A stretch of 64,000 bases of DNA from Bacillota bacterium (GCA_023416585.1 JAEZHM010000154.1:186001-250000), one strand, 5' to 3'. Positions 1 to 10,252 are shown, counted from the stretch's first letter. Numbers and translations: made by a program. The notes: generated by a model not told the origin, from the letters alone.

Positions 1-108
1 CTGTGCTGTCATTGGCTCGTCTGTAAATTGCGGAAACAACCCCATATTTTCACGGGCTTTTTTTCGGATATGAAGTTTGCGCATGATATCCTTTTCCAAG
101 TTGCTCAT
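1..108 (-). CDS. Partial CDS, N-terminus only, function unknown
   Basis: This is the first 36 codons of a minus-strand gene that runs off the left edge of the window. The start is an ATG at 106-108, preceded by a clear GAGGTGG ribosome binding site. The visible protein is charged and basic (MSNLEKDIMRKLHIRKKARE...), with no signal peptide and no recognisable motif. It lies downstream of the Wzm/Wzt genes on the same strand, 111 bp after the Wzt stop, so it is probably the next gene of the polysaccharide operon (a glycosyltransferase or methyltransferase would be usual there). That role is inferred from position only. Confidence 0.6.
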   Translation of the reverse strand, partial: MSNLEKDIMRKLHIRKKARENMGLFPQFTDEPMTAQ

Positions 109-219
109 GATACCACCTCGTCAAATTATCAGAATAGCAGACCAGTACGCAAAGATACCAAACAGACGGCTGCGTAGAATCCCCATATCAGATGATAGAT
201 TTACAAGATACCCCTAACG

Positions 220-1524
220 TCACATTTCATCGTTAGCAAACACCCATTCATGGTCAATTCTTGCAATTCCGACATCATGAATATCGCTAAACATAGTGAA
301 CTGCAGGATATTTCTGCGATAATCATAAGCAAATCCTTCCTCGGAGTGGATTGCTACATCCAGAATATATTCACCTGGCAAAAGGCTGACGTTCTTCATG
401 ATGAATAGAATTTTTCCCTTTTTGGTTATTGGTATTTTCCCATAATGATCAAGGAAAGTATTCGTACCAAAACAATTCGTCGCATCATTCCTAAATATGC
501 CAACACCAATGCTTGGGTTTGGGAGGTCGGCATATGTCTCATATAAAATTTCAATTGCCATATACTGGCCGGTGCAAAAGGCTGTTTTTTCATTACCATC
601 TACATCTTTTAAGACAACGTGCTTTATTTTCGCTGCGCTGCTTCCCCAACGCTGTTCCTGCGAAACGCTTGCAACAGTCGATTCCACGGCGTTAGTGCGA
701 GGTATATCTTCCTCGCCGTTAGTGACGGTTGCTACTTCCAACTGCGGTTCATGATGTGGCACCAGTGTGGCTTGCCCGCTCATATATTTTTCACCCATGA
801 AAGCCATATATTCGGGATGCACGTCGTACGGCCTGCCTTCGCGCCAGATAATCCCGTCCCGTATCCATATGGATCGGTCGCAAATCCGCTCAATATCACC
901 CAGAGAATGGGATACTATTACGATTGTCGTACCCTTTGTCTTGATCTCCTGCAACTTATTGAAGCATTTCGCCTGAAAGCTGATATCACCGACGGCAAGT
1001 ATCTCATCAATTAGCAGTACATCCGCCTCAACATTGATGGCGACAGCGAAAGCAAGGCGCATATACATACCAGATGAATATGTGCGAACAGGGTTATCGA
1101 TAAACTCTCCCATCTCAGAAAAATCGATGATCGTTTGCAAGTGCCTATCGATCTCTTTCTTGGTGAGCCCAAAGATCGCGGCATTCATGTAGATATTTTC
1201 GCGGCCGCTCATATCCGGATGAAATCCCGCGCCAAGTTCAAGCAGACTAGATACGCGGCCTTTGACATTAACAGTGCCTTTATCAGGATATTGGATCTTG
1301 CTCATCAGCTTCAGCAATGTAGATTTTCCGCACCCATTTTCTCCGATAATGCCGATGGCTTCCCCTTTTTTTACATCAAAGCTGATACTCTTAAGGACCC
1401 ACCGGTCCTCATAATGGTTCCTTTCACGGAACAAAACCTTTTCCTTTAGATCATGACCCTTATCGTAATACACCTTGTACTTTTTCTGAACATCCGCGAT
1501 AATGATAGCAATATCAGCTGCCAT
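220..1524 (-). CDS. wzt: ABC transporter ATP-binding protein, polysaccharide export (Wzt/TagH type)
   Basis: This is the nucleotide-binding subunit that powers export of an undecaprenyl-linked polysaccharide through the Wzm-type permease encoded just upstream. Residues 1-235 form the ABC ATPase, with Walker A GENGCGKST at about 61-69, the signature YSSGM near 150, and Walker B LLIDEILAVGD near 170-180. The long loop after the first beta-strands is typical of the Wzt/TagH/RfbE subgroup. Residues 290-425 form an extra C-terminal beta-sandwich like Wzt-C, which in O-antigen systems recognises the capped end of the glycan. The start follows the permease stop by 2 bp, with GGAGGAAATG as ribosome binding site, so the two are co-translated. 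In a Gram-positive cell the cargo would be a wall or S-layer glycan. The family is sure; the cargo is inferred. Confidence 0.93.
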   Translation of the reverse strand: MAADIAIIIADVQKKYKVYYDKGHDLKEKVLFRERNHYEDRWVLKSISFDVKKGEAIGIIGENGCGKSTLLKLMSKIQYPDKGTVNVKGRVSSLLELGAGFHPDMSGRENIYMNAAIFGLTKKEIDRHLQTIIDFSEMGEFIDNPVRTYSSGMYMRLAFAVAINVEADVLLIDEILAVGDISFQAKCFNKLQEIKTKGTTIVIVSHSLGDIERICDRSIWIRDGIIWREGRPYDVHPEYMAFMGEKYMSGQATLVPHHEPQLEVATVTNGEEDIPRTNAVESTVASVSQEQRWGSSAAKIKHVVLKDVDGNEKTAFCTGQYMAIEILYETYADLPNPSIGVGIFRNDATNCFGTNTFLDHYGKIPITKKGKILFIMKNVSLLPGEYILDVAIHSEEGFAYDYRRNILQFTMFSDIHDVGIARIDHEWVFANDEM

Positions 1525-1525
1525 A

Positions 1526-2302
1526 TTACATTTCCTCCACGAAGTGCTTCTGCAGGCGGTTAAATACCACCCAACCGATGATCAGGAACAATGTCCCCAT
1601 CAATAATGCCATCAGTAACGTGGTTAGGTCTGGCGGAACTTTATAGTACAAAATGCTTCTGTATGCGATTATAACCGATGTCATAGGATTTGCCATGAAA
1701 ATGGACTTAAAGGAATCGGGTACTATATCAGCCGAATAGATGACCGGCGACATGAATTGCCATGCCATTACAACAATAGCAAGAATATGTTCCATATCAC
1801 GGAAATAGACAGTAATGGCCGCCGCAAATAGAGCAAAACCAAGTGCGAGGATATATTCAACAAACAGTATGGGAACCAGGTATGGAAGTGCAATGAGGTT
1901 AATCCCAATAGAAAAGCCGGCCACAATGAAGACAACGATAAAACACAGCAGCATGTTTATAAAGCAAGTGGTAACATGCGCGATTGGCAAGACTTGCCGC
2001 GGGAAATAGATCTTTTTCACAAGATCTTTTTGCGCAATAATGCAGTTAGCACCGCCTAGTATGGAGCTTGAGAAAAATATCCAGGGAATCAAGGCCACAA
2101 ATAAGAATAGATAGTATTTATCAATTCCTGATTTCATAATTACAGAAAAAACGAGAGTATACACTGCCAACTGCAGAAGCGGGTTAAGAAAGGTCCATAA
2201 GAAACCAAGAAATGAACCCTTATAACGCCCACGCAACTCTCTATTAACAAGCATTACGACCATTTCTCTGTACGTATAAACTTCGCATAACGATTTCAAC
2301 AT
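1526..2302 (-). CDS. wzm: ABC-2 type polysaccharide export permease (Wzm type)
   Basis: This is the membrane subunit of the export ABC transporter, 258 aa, the usual Wzm/TagG length. It has about six hydrophobic segments and the conserved N-terminal amphipathic stretch RELRGRYKGSFLGFLW that precedes TM1 in this family. The C-terminal half carries the typical PVIYS and NPM motifs. It is translated just after the rmd-like gene (3 bp gap) and just before the ATPase gene, so rmd, wzm and wzt sit in one operon. Pairing with an ATPase that has a C-terminal carbohydrate-binding domain suggests export of a finished glycan chain rather than subunit-by-subunit Wzx/Wzy assembly; no Wzx or Wzy is visible in the window. 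Confidence 0.92.
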   Translation of the reverse strand: MLKSLCEVYTYREMVVMLVNRELRGRYKGSFLGFLWTFLNPLLQLAVYTLVFSVIMKSGIDKYYLFLFVALIPWIFFSSSILGGANCIIAQKDLVKKIYFPRQVLPIAHVTTCFINMLLCFIVVFIVAGFSIGINLIALPYLVPILFVEYILALGFALFAAAITVYFRDMEHILAIVVMAWQFMSPVIYSADIVPDSFKSIFMANPMTSVIIAYRSILYYKVPPDLTTLLMALLMGTLFLIIGWVVFNRLQKHFVEEM

Positions 2303-2305
2303 AGA

Positions 2306-3232
2306 CTACTTAATTACTCCTCGCCAATAATCCAGCGTTGCGGCGACCGTATCTTCCAAAGGAATTAATGGCCGCCAACCTGTGTCCCGTGTAATCTTCG
2401 TAATATCCGCCTTGATGATAGGGATATCAGAAGGACGAAGCTTTTCCCGTTCTGTCTTCACTGAAATATCTGATACCGAAGCCGATCGCATCATATCGAG
2501 CAAACCGCTTATTGCGATTGCTTGACCGCTTCCAACATTGTAAATCTCACCAGCTTTTCCCTTCTCCATTAGCAAACGATACGCCCTCACGACGTCACGG
2601 ACATCAGTAAAATCCCGCTTTGCATCGAGATTTCCGACGGTCATATCTGTCCGGCGCCCCCGCTCGATTTCGACGATGGCTGACGCAAAATCCGATGTGA
2701 CGAATCCCAAACCTTGGCCCGGGCCAATATGATTGAAAGAGCGGGTCATAACAATATAGAGGTGATAGGATTTGACGTATAACTGAGCCATCTGCTCCTG
2801 CGCTGCCTTGCTGATGGCATACGGACTATGAGGCGTAAGGCCTTGTTTTTCGCTTATAGGGCAATCTTCAGGCCTTATTACACCGTATTGATCACTGGAA
2901 CCGATAATCAATATGTGGGCTTCAGGGCAGCTTTCGCGAACCGCCTCTAATAAGTTGATTGTGCCGTTTACGTTGATATTAAATGTCAGCTCAGGTTTTT
3001 TCCATGACAAACCAACATTACTCTGGCCTGCGAGATGATAGATCACATCTGGCCTGCAACGAGAAATCAGGTCACGTACTTGCTTTGCGGCAGTAAGATC
3101 ACATATTTCACAGTTACCCAGATCCTTGTTGCATTGTAAGTCTGTCCCGATAACCTGCACATTGGACTGGGTAACTTCATCGTACAAATACTTCCCCACA
3201 AACCCATTGATGCCTGTGATCAGCGCTTTCAT
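2306..3232 (-). CDS. rmd: GDP-4-dehydro-6-deoxy-D-mannose reductase (GDP-D-rhamnose synthase)
   Basis: This extended SDR enzyme probably reduces the keto sugar made by Gmd to GDP-D-rhamnose. The Rossmann motif GINGFVG is at residues 7-13, the catalytic pair Y138/K142 lies in SPYAISK, and a serine/aspartate pair in GSSDQYG is near 111-117. The length of 308 aa fits the Rmd family. A longer in-frame start exists upstream, but the ATG at 3230-3232 is preferred: it follows a GGAAG ribosome binding site, avoids overlap with gmd, and puts the beta-strand MKALITG at the N-terminus. It lies 16 bp after gmd, as in other D-rhamnose clusters. A 6-deoxy-D-talose product cannot be excluded by sequence alone. 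Confidence 0.85.
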   Translation of the reverse strand: MKALITGINGFVGKYLYDEVTQSNVQVIGTDLQCNKDLGNCEICDLTAAKQVRDLISRCRPDVIYHLAGQSNVGLSWKKPELTFNINVNGTINLLEAVRESCPEAHILIIGSSDQYGVIRPEDCPISEKQGLTPHSPYAISKAAQEQMAQLYVKSYHLYIVMTRSFNHIGPGQGLGFVTSDFASAIVEIERGRRTDMTVGNLDAKRDFTDVRDVVRAYRLLMEKGKAGEIYNVGSGQAIAISGLLDMMRSASVSDISVKTEREKLRPSDIPIIKADITKITRDTGWRPLIPLEDTVAATLDYWRGVIK

Positions 3233-3248
3233 CAATGACGCACTTCCT

Positions 3249-4274
<1,026 letters not shown>

Positions 4275-4335
4275 CTATCTTTATTCATCTTATTACAAGA
4301 TATATATTATACACTGGATCAAGCATCATCGCAAG

Positions 4336-5628
4336 TCATCTCATGTTCGCACAATTAGCTCGTAATATTTCCCATATGCGTTTTTCCATTGCCATTGCCG
4401 AATTTTTCGGTGATAAATGCTCTTTGATATAGGCTTTTCCAGCATTGGAAATCTGCTCGTAATAAAGCGGATCCTCGTATAAACGCCGTAAGTAATATGC
4501 TGCTTGATCTATGTTGGCATCTGCCCACCGCTGATCAGTATTATCATATTGGTATTGGCCATTAGTTGAAACAAATTGATAATCTACCATACAAGCTACT
4601 TTTTCGTTCATAAATTCGGTGTTTGCAGACCAGTTGGTTGCAATTACTGCCCGCCCCAGCAGCATAGCCTCTGCCATGACTAATCCAAACCCCTCACTGC
4701 GATGGAGGCTGATAAACACATCGCAACAGTTAATTAGTGCATTAGCCTGTGCCTTTTCTAATGTTTTTGTAAAGAATATAGTGTTTTCTGATTCACCAAC
4801 ATCTGCCTTTATCTTTTGCAAATCCTCCTCCTTGGGATTGTTAATTTTTAGAACCATGATTGCCCTTGGATGTTTTCGACCAAAAGCTTTCGCAAACGCC
4901 TCCAGCGCACCTAAGGGGTTTTTTCTTGAAGCGTAACTATTAGAATCGAACATACATAATACAATAAATGCATCTTTTGGAAGTCCAAAGAAAGTACGGT
5001 CACATTCTACATTTACAGGAGCCTCAATGCCATATGGAATTAGTGTTACAGGAATAGGGGATACTTTCCGAATGGCATCCCTAATAAACTGGGAGGGCGT
5101 CCAAATTTCATTTAGGTAAGGAAAAACCCATAACCATTCTTTAGGAATATTCTCTAATTCCCATAGCCACACGGCTATATTATATCGCTTATCAAATGCT
5201 GATAATGAAAATAGTTCGCTCACCATTTGGTACTGGTCGGGGTTAATATGGGTTACATTTATCGCAAAGTTAGGTTTATGTCTTAATTTTCCATCGAACG
5301 CTGTATCGTTTTGTGGCAAAAAATGCAAGATGTTTGCATTGATCAACATATGTGGTATATTGCTTTTTGCTAGTGCCTTTGCATATAATTTTACGCCCTG
5401 CGCCAATCCATTTTCCGCCTTGAAATAACCTACTAGATTCACACCATTAGGGTAAAGACCAGGTTCGTAGGGGAGAGGTATGGGTAATCTGAATTTATCT
5501 TGATCGAATAGGTGTCCCAAAAATTTCTGCCGTACATATTTGGGTAATATGTGTGTATACGGCGCTATCTTACTTGCATTGCGCCGCAGCCACCTATACC
5601 AATTTGTACACGGACCTATCATTCGCAT
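4336..5628 (-). CDS. Glycosyltransferase, GT4/GT1-like fold
   Basis: This 430-aa GT-B glycosyltransferase is the first gene of the minus-strand operon that continues into gmd, rmd, wzm and wzt. The C-terminal half (residues 210-400) matches Glycos_transf_1: it has a strand-loop region around FIVLCMFDS and the EGFGLVMAE motif with the two spaced glutamates that bind the donor nucleotide. The N-terminal part shows no signal peptide or TM helix, so it is probably cytosolic or peripheral. Given its neighbours it may transfer rhamnose or mannose from a GDP donor, but donor and acceptor are not readable from sequence. The coding DNA is more AT-rich than the 10-17 kb genes, which is common in horizontally shuffled glycan loci. 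Confidence 0.85.
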   Translation of the reverse strand: MRMIGPCTNWYRWLRRNASKIAPYTHILPKYVRQKFLGHLFDQDKFRLPIPLPYEPGLYPNGVNLVGYFKAENGLAQGVKLYAKALAKSNIPHMLINANILHFLPQNDTAFDGKLRHKPNFAINVTHINPDQYQMVSELFSLSAFDKRYNIAVWLWELENIPKEWLWVFPYLNEIWTPSQFIRDAIRKVSPIPVTLIPYGIEAPVNVECDRTFFGLPKDAFIVLCMFDSNSYASRKNPLGALEAFAKAFGRKHPRAIMVLKINNPKEEDLQKIKADVGESENTIFFTKTLEKAQANALINCCDVFISLHRSEGFGLVMAEAMLLGRAVIATNWSANTEFMNEKVACMVDYQFVSTNGQYQYDNTDQRWADANIDQAAYYLRRLYEDPLYYEQISNAGKAYIKEHLSPKNSAMAMEKRIWEILRANCANMR

Positions 5629-6010
5629 TATTTCTAACCGTTCCTCTCGCTAGTTCTTCAAGAACCAGGTTAGTGAGTGTTGCTTGAACAATATGATAGC
5701 ACCTTAGAACTATAATCATTCCAGATTAATATTTCCATTCAAAATAGAGATAAGCATGAGAATTATATGGTCTCCTCACTTATACGTGCAAGTATGATCC
5801 GATCTGAATCAGTTAGATTTTTCTGTCCGATAGCACGCATATGGGTATTTGCTGAACCGCTACTCACACCTTTCAAACAGAAGTGTACTATTACTTGGGA
5901 GATTCTGTTAAACTATATCACATTCTCTTTATGCATGCAATCTGTTTCCCAATAAGTGCTTTGCAATATTGTTGAGGTACAATACATCGGTAACAGAAAA
6001 GCAAAAGAAC
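5629..6010. other. Non-coding stretch between glycosyltransferase and IS481-type element
   Basis: About 380 bp without a convincing gene. It must carry the promoter for the minus-strand glycosyltransferase operon, but no good -35/-10 pair was found. A short palindrome GTTCTTCAAGAAC occurs near 5653-5667. The only open frame (5767-5955) has no ribosome binding site or recognisable protein. An extra copy of GGTACAAT, the octamer found near the insertion-sequence ends, occurs at 5976-5983. Confidence 0.5.
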
Positions 6011-6069
6011 AGAGAACCTATGTGGTACAATGAATCTGCAACAACACACAGACCACAGGAAGGTTCTCT
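6011..6069 (+). promoter_or_regulatory. Inverted repeat able to hide the transposase ribosome binding site
   Basis: AGAGAACCT (6011-6019) is perfectly complementary to AGGTTCTCT (6061-6069), with a 41-nt loop. The right arm begins inside the GGAAGG ribosome binding site (6058-6063) of the transposase, whose ATG is at 6072. A transcript starting outside the element would contain both arms and could mask the site; one starting within the loop would not. This is a known protective design in other insertion sequences; here it is inferred from sequence. Confidence 0.5.
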
Positions 6070-6071
6070 GC

Positions 6072-6991
6072 ATGGAAAGAATAACACAGGACGCATACCA
6101 TCGTCAACGAATGATGAAGTATCTGACTGAACACGGGAATGTAACGGAAACGGCAATACAGTACAAGACAAGCAGAAAGACGGTAACAAAATGGCGGAAG
6201 CGTTGGGATGGCACAATCCACAGCCTGGAGGATCAGAGCCGCAGGCCCAAGTATAGTCCGCGAAAGCATAGCGAAGCGGAGATGCAAGAGATCCGCAGGC
6301 GGTTGAAGAAGTATGGCTGGACAGACCTGCTGCTAGCATACCAAGAAATGGTGGAACATGGGTATGCCAGAAGCTATGGGGGATTCAAACGGATTGCGGC
6401 CCAGTTGAAGGCAGCCAAGCCGAAACAGAGGAAGAAACGAAAGCCCAAGCCGTATCAACGTGCCGATTACCCAGGGCAGAAGATTCAGTTGGACGTGAAA
6501 TATGTTCCAAGTTATTGCGTGGCTGATGGCATGAAATACTACCAATTCACAGCCAAAGACGAATGCAGCCGGTGGACATACAGGGAAATGTACGATGAAC
6601 ATAGCACTTACAGCGCCAAGGATTTTCTGATGAAACTTATCCTTCATGCACCGTTTCCGATACGAATGATCCAGACGGATAATGGAACGGAATTCACCAA
6701 TGCGCTGTTGGTGGTCAAGAGCACACAAAAGACGTTATTTGAGGAAGCTCTGCTGGAGATGGGGATAGAGTACAAGCGAATCCGGATTGCAACACCCCGA
6801 CACAACGGCAAGGTGGAACGCCAGCACCGTACCGATGAAGCACGTTTTACAGCAAGATGCGGATGTATAGTCTGGCGGACGGTCGTCGGCAGATGGCTCT
6901 ATACCAAAGGAAATCCAACGACTACATCATGACTTGTCTAGACCTGAGATCACCTAATCAAGTGCTTGAGGGATATCTAGCGATCATGTAA
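6072..6991 (+). pseudogene. IS481-family transposase with a single-base frameshift
   Basis: DDE transposase (rve fold) with an N-terminal helix-turn-helix (HGNVTETAIQYKTSRKTVTKW) and a catalytic core containing the first Asp in LDVKYVPSY, the second in IQTDNGTEF and the Glu in HNGKVERQHR. The start at 6072 is chosen for its GGAAGG ribosome binding site eight bases upstream; an ATG 14 codons earlier lacks one. After EARF near 6845 the frame breaks. One extra T in the TTTT run at about 6842-6846 restores the expected ending (YSKMRMYSLADG ... LEGYLAIM) to a stop at 6989-6991. As read, the protein ends at 6932 with an unrelated tail. All catalytic residues lie before the break, so the defect may be recent or a sequencing error. 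Confidence 0.85.
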
Positions 6992-6999
6992 AAAGGCAA

Positions 7000-7028
7000 G
7001 CCCTTGCGAACAGGTCTGCCGCAAGGGC
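7000..7028 (+). terminator. Strong hairpin after the transposase
   Basis: GCCCTTGCG (7000-7008) pairs perfectly with CGCAAGGGC (7020-7028) across an 11-nt loop, starting 9 bp after the restored transposase stop. No T-run follows, so it may act as an RNA-stabilising or transposon-end structure rather than a standard terminator. Confidence 0.45.
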
Positions 7029-7053
7029 CGGCGCAGATTGTACCATGTCCTCA

Positions 7054-7106
7054 CTGTCAAGGTCGAGTCGTATTTACTCCGTAAATCTCCACTCTTCCCT
7101 TGACAG
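7054..7106. repeat. Long imperfect inverted repeat at the right side of the IS481-type element
   Basis: CTGTCAAGG (7054-7062) and CCTTGACAG (7098-7106) are exact inverses; the interval contains a second small inverted pair, ATTTAC / GTAAAT (7072-7085). The structure has no coding explanation and lies between the element and the manC promoter. Confidence 0.5.
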
Positions 7107-7189
7107 ACCATGCCGGTTTCTCCTCCACTTGAGTGTAACCTATGTTTGGCGCCTTTACAATGTGTTACATTATTTTATGGTTAGGTTTG

Positions 7190-7218
7190 TTGCGTTGACG
7201 TAATCTATTTGATATACT
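7190..7218 (+). promoter_or_regulatory. Promoter for manC
   Basis: TTGCGT at 7190-7195 and TATACT at 7213-7218 are separated by 17 bp, and the -10 box is extended by TGA just upstream (TGATATACT). This lies about 70 bp before the manC start and just right of the insertion-sequence region. Confidence 0.55.
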
Positions 7219-7285
7219 ATTCTTTGATATTAGAAGCGACCAAATACATTATTCGCTTAATTATATGTCAGGAGGCATTTGCAAA

Positions 7286-8362
7286 GTGAAAAAGATAGCA
7301 GTTCTTATGGCAGGCGGTAAAAGTGAGCGTCTATGGCCGTATAGCCGGACATCTCTCCCTAAACAATTTCTTTCTATGACAGATGATGGTCAAACTATGA
7401 TTCAGAAAACTGTCCAACGTCTTTTGCCAATATCGGCTTATGAAGATATATTTGTAGTCACTAATGAAATATATGTTCCTATAGTAAAAGAACAACTTCC
7501 GGATTTACCTGCTGAAAATATATTGGCAGAACCATTTCCTAAGGATACAGCGCCTTGTATTGCATATGCCACGGCGGTTCTGAATGCAAAGTATGGCGAT
7601 GCTGTAATGATGGTATTGGCATCTGATCATTTGATCGAACAGGAAGATATATATTTATCGAATCTGAAGGAAGCAGCTGCGTTTGCCGAAACCAATGAAG
7701 CACTGGTTACAATTGGTATATGTCCAGCTTATCCGGAAGTTGGATATGGCTATATACATTTTGATAAAAATTGCTCTACAAACAATGGTATGCATAAGGT
7801 TTTCCGCTTTGTGGAAAAACCAGATTATGAAACTGCACAACAGTATTGTGCAAGTGGTGAATATTTGTGGAATAGTGGCATGTTTATATGGCGGCTTTCC
7901 GTTATTACAAAACACTTCCAAACGCTTACCCCATCCATTTATGATGGTATACAGAAAATTCAAACAGCCCAGAAAAAGGGAATCCTTTCTGTTGTACTTC
8001 CCGATATATTTAAGAACTTCCCCAAAATATCAATCGACTACGCTATTATGGAGCACGCAAAAACTATTTATACTATACCTGGATCTTTTCAATGGCTGGA
8101 CGTTGGAAACTGGAACGCAATTCCCTTGATTAAATCGTCGGATAATGAAGGAAACGTGCTTTCGGGAGACGTGATTTCTCTAAACACAAAAAACACGATT
8201 GTGAATGGCTCCCAAGACCGTTTGATTGCTTTAATCGGTCTGCAAGATTTGGTTGTGGTAGACACTGGGGATGTATTGCTCATAAGTGCAAGGGATAAGG
8301 TCGGCGACATCAAAAAAGTTCTGGAGCAACTGAGGATTGCGGGAAGAACCGACAAGTTGTAA
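7286..8362 (+). CDS. manC: Mannose-1-phosphate guanylyltransferase
   Basis: This enzyme makes GDP-D-mannose from mannose-1-phosphate and GTP, the donor that feeds Gmd. The nucleotidyltransferase signature MAGGKSERLWP is at the N-terminus; further family motifs are FVEKPD, LWNSGMF and IDYAIMEHA. At 358 aa it is the short monofunctional form without the C-terminal phosphomannose-isomerase domain. The start is taken as GTG at 7286 because AGGAGG (7270-7275) lies ten bases before it; the ATG at 7265 is upstream of that ribosome binding site and so is unlikely. Its own promoter stands just upstream. The neighbouring hexomutase could supply mannose-1-phosphate. Confidence 0.92.
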   Translation: MKKIAVLMAGGKSERLWPYSRTSLPKQFLSMTDDGQTMIQKTVQRLLPISAYEDIFVVTNEIYVPIVKEQLPDLPAENILAEPFPKDTAPCIAYATAVLNAKYGDAVMMVLASDHLIEQEDIYLSNLKEAAAFAETNEALVTIGICPAYPEVGYGYIHFDKNCSTNNGMHKVFRFVEKPDYETAQQYCASGEYLWNSGMFIWRLSVITKHFQTLTPSIYDGIQKIQTAQKKGILSVVLPDIFKNFPKISIDYAIMEHAKTIYTIPGSFQWLDVGNWNAIPLIKSSDNEGNVLSGDVISLNTKNTIVNGSQDRLIALIGLQDLVVVDTGDVLLISARDKVGDIKKVLEQLRIAGRTDKL

Positions 8363-8575
8363 ATAATTGTAGTCTTGATACATGGGATCTATATATATAT
8401 GTTTTCAGATATCGCTATTTAAGCAGTCTAGCGCGCATAAAAAAAGCACGCTTTTCCCAATAATAGGATGTGATTAGGAATTACCTTTCCTAGCTTATGT
8501 GTCTGCTGAAATATACCTATTACTTATCACACTAGGCTATATATATTTGGCTTTTATCAGAAAGGTGGAGAGAGT

Positions 8576-10252
8576 ATGCTGAGGATAGACATGCTTAATT
8601 TATGGTTGACACACCAAGTATTTAGCGCGGAAACAAAAGATGAAGTAAGGCGCATCAAGCAGGATGAAAGGGAAGTGCTAAATCGCTTCGGAAGTGAATT
8701 ATCTTTTGGAACTGGAGGCTTGCGGGGAATACTAGGAGCAGGTACGAACCGTATGAACACATACACTGTAGCACGCGCTACACAAGGTTTGGCCGAATAC
8801 ATAAAATCACAAAATGGGAAGAGTGTAGCAATTGCCTATGATTCTCGGAATTGTTCAAGAGAATTTGCCATGGTTGCAGCAGGCGTACTTGCTTATAACG
8901 GTTTACAAGCTTGTTGCTTCAACCGAATTATGCCAACACCGATTCTATCATTTTCCATACGAGAAATAAAATGTGACGCCGGTATCGTTATCACTGCCAG
9001 CCATAATCCAGCACAGTATAACGGTTATAAGGTATATGGATCGGACGGCTGCCAAATAACTGACCATGCTGCATCGTCTATTACTGCCTTTATAGATAAG
9101 GTGTCGTATGCTGATCTGGTCTGGACAAACGAACAGGATGCCCGGTTATCAGGTAAGCTTCAGGATATACCAGAAGAAATTTACAATGCATATATTGAAA
9201 AAACACTTTCATGCCGTATGGAAGATTATACCACACCATTTTCATTGCGCATCGTATACACGCCACTGCATGGCACGGGCCTGGAACCAATCCGCGATGT
9301 ACTAAAGCGAATGGGTGTCACTTCTTGCATAGAAGTAGCGGAACAGTGTACTCCTGATGGAAATTTCCCAACTTGTCCGAAACCAAACCCGGAAATCAAG
9401 GAGACCCTTCGGCTTGCTATTGAAACGGCAAAAAAAGAAAATGCGGATATAGTGGCTGCTACCGATCCCGATTGTGATCGAATTGGTATAGCTGCCAGGA
9501 ATGCATCTGGAGAATACCAGATTCTTACAGGTAATGAAGTTGGTCTTTTGCTTACGGAATACTTGCTGTATAGAAAAATAGAAAAGGGTGTTATGCCTAA
9601 GGATTCCTTTGTGGTGAAGACCATTGTTACAAGTGACCTCTGCTTTCCAATTGCCAGTCGGTACGGGGTAGGAGTCCGAGAGGTGCTGACTGGCTTTAAG
9701 TATATCGGAGAAACTATTGGTCAGTTAGAAAAGTCTGGGATGGAACATCAATATCTTTTTGGTTTTGAAGAAAGTTGTGGCTATTTAGCAGGTACCCATG
9801 TTCGAGATAAAGATGGCGTGATGGCTTGCATGCTGATAGTAGATATGGCACAGTACTATAGTAATCAAGGCCATACTCTTTTGGAAACGTTGGAAAAGTT
9901 ATATTATACATATGGGCATATGCGAAATCAATTGCTAAATTACGACATTGAAGACACATTGCCCATGGAAAAAATGCACTCAATCATGAACAGACTACGT
10001 GACAATCCGCCACAAATCATTGGTGAAAGCACCACAGCAGTAATACGAGACTATAGAACCGGATTGGATGGATTGCCAATTTCAGATGTGCTATCCTTCG
10101 AAAATAATATAGGTGATAAAGCAATTGTTCGCCCTTCTGGCACAGAGCCAAAAATTAAAGTCTATCTTTCTGTAAAGGGGAATAGCCAATTTGATACCGA
10201 AAAAAAACTGAAAGAGATAACTGAGCAGGTAGATAATTGGATCAAATCATAA
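8576..10252 (+). CDS. Phosphoglucomutase/phosphomannomutase, alpha-D-phosphohexomutase family
   Basis: This enzyme interconverts hexose 6- and 1-phosphates. Four family landmarks are present in order: the phosphoserine loop TASHNPAQYNG with Ser142, the metal loop TDPDCDRIG near residue 300, the sugar-specificity loop GFEESCGY near 400, and the phosphate-binding RPSGTEPKIK near the C-terminus. The length of 558 aa matches the PgcA/PGM2 type rather than the shorter ManB type. GGTGGAGAG stands directly upstream of the ATG. The context allows both roles: glucose-1-phosphate for RfbA to the right, or mannose-1-phosphate for ManC to the left. The family makes glucose the safer guess. Confidence 0.92.
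   Translation: MLRIDMLNLWLTHQVFSAETKDEVRRIKQDEREVLNRFGSELSFGTGGLRGILGAGTNRMNTYTVARATQGLAEYIKSQNGKSVAIAYDSRNCSREFAMVAAGVLAYNGLQACCFNRIMPTPILSFSIREIKCDAGIVITASHNPAQYNGYKVYGSDGCQITDHAASSITAFIDKVSYADLVWTNEQDARLSGKLQDIPEEIYNAYIEKTLSCRMEDYTTPFSLRIVYTPLHGTGLEPIRDVLKRMGVTSCIEVAEQCTPDGNFPTCPKPNPEIKETLRLAIETAKKENADIVAATDPDCDRIGIAARNASGEYQILTGNEVGLLLTEYLLYRKIEKGVMPKDSFVVKTIVTSDLCFPIASRYGVGVREVLTGFKYIGETIGQLEKSGMEHQYLFGFEESCGYLAGTHVRDKDGVMACMLIVDMAQYYSNQGHTLLETLEKLYYTYGHMRNQLLNYDIEDTLPMEKMHSIMNRLRDNPPQIIGESTTAVIRDYRTGLDGLPISDVLSFENNIGDKAIVRPSGTEPKIKVYLSVKGNSQFDTEKKLKEITEQVDNWIKS

Larger units (their letters stand above)
6011..7048 (+). mobile_element. IS481-type insertion sequence, ends not exactly resolved
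   Basis: A single-transposase element of about 1 kb. Candidate end sequences are GGTACAAT at 6024-6031 and its inverse ATTGTACC at 7037-7044, each within a longer imperfect match (6020-6039 against 7033-7048). Further structured DNA follows (hairpins at 7000-7028 and 7054-7106), so the true right end may lie as far as about 7140. No target-site duplication could be identified. It lies between the gmd-rmd operon and manC, genes of one nucleotide-sugar pathway. Confidence 0.65.

Noticed and set aside
5629..5760. Promoter for the glycosyltransferase-gmd operon
   Set aside because: Candidate -35 and -10 hexamers on the minus strand have unsuitable spacing (about 22 bp).
5767..5955. Possible 62-codon gene before the IS481-type element
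   Set aside because: No ribosome binding site, no recognisable product, and unusual composition for a protein.
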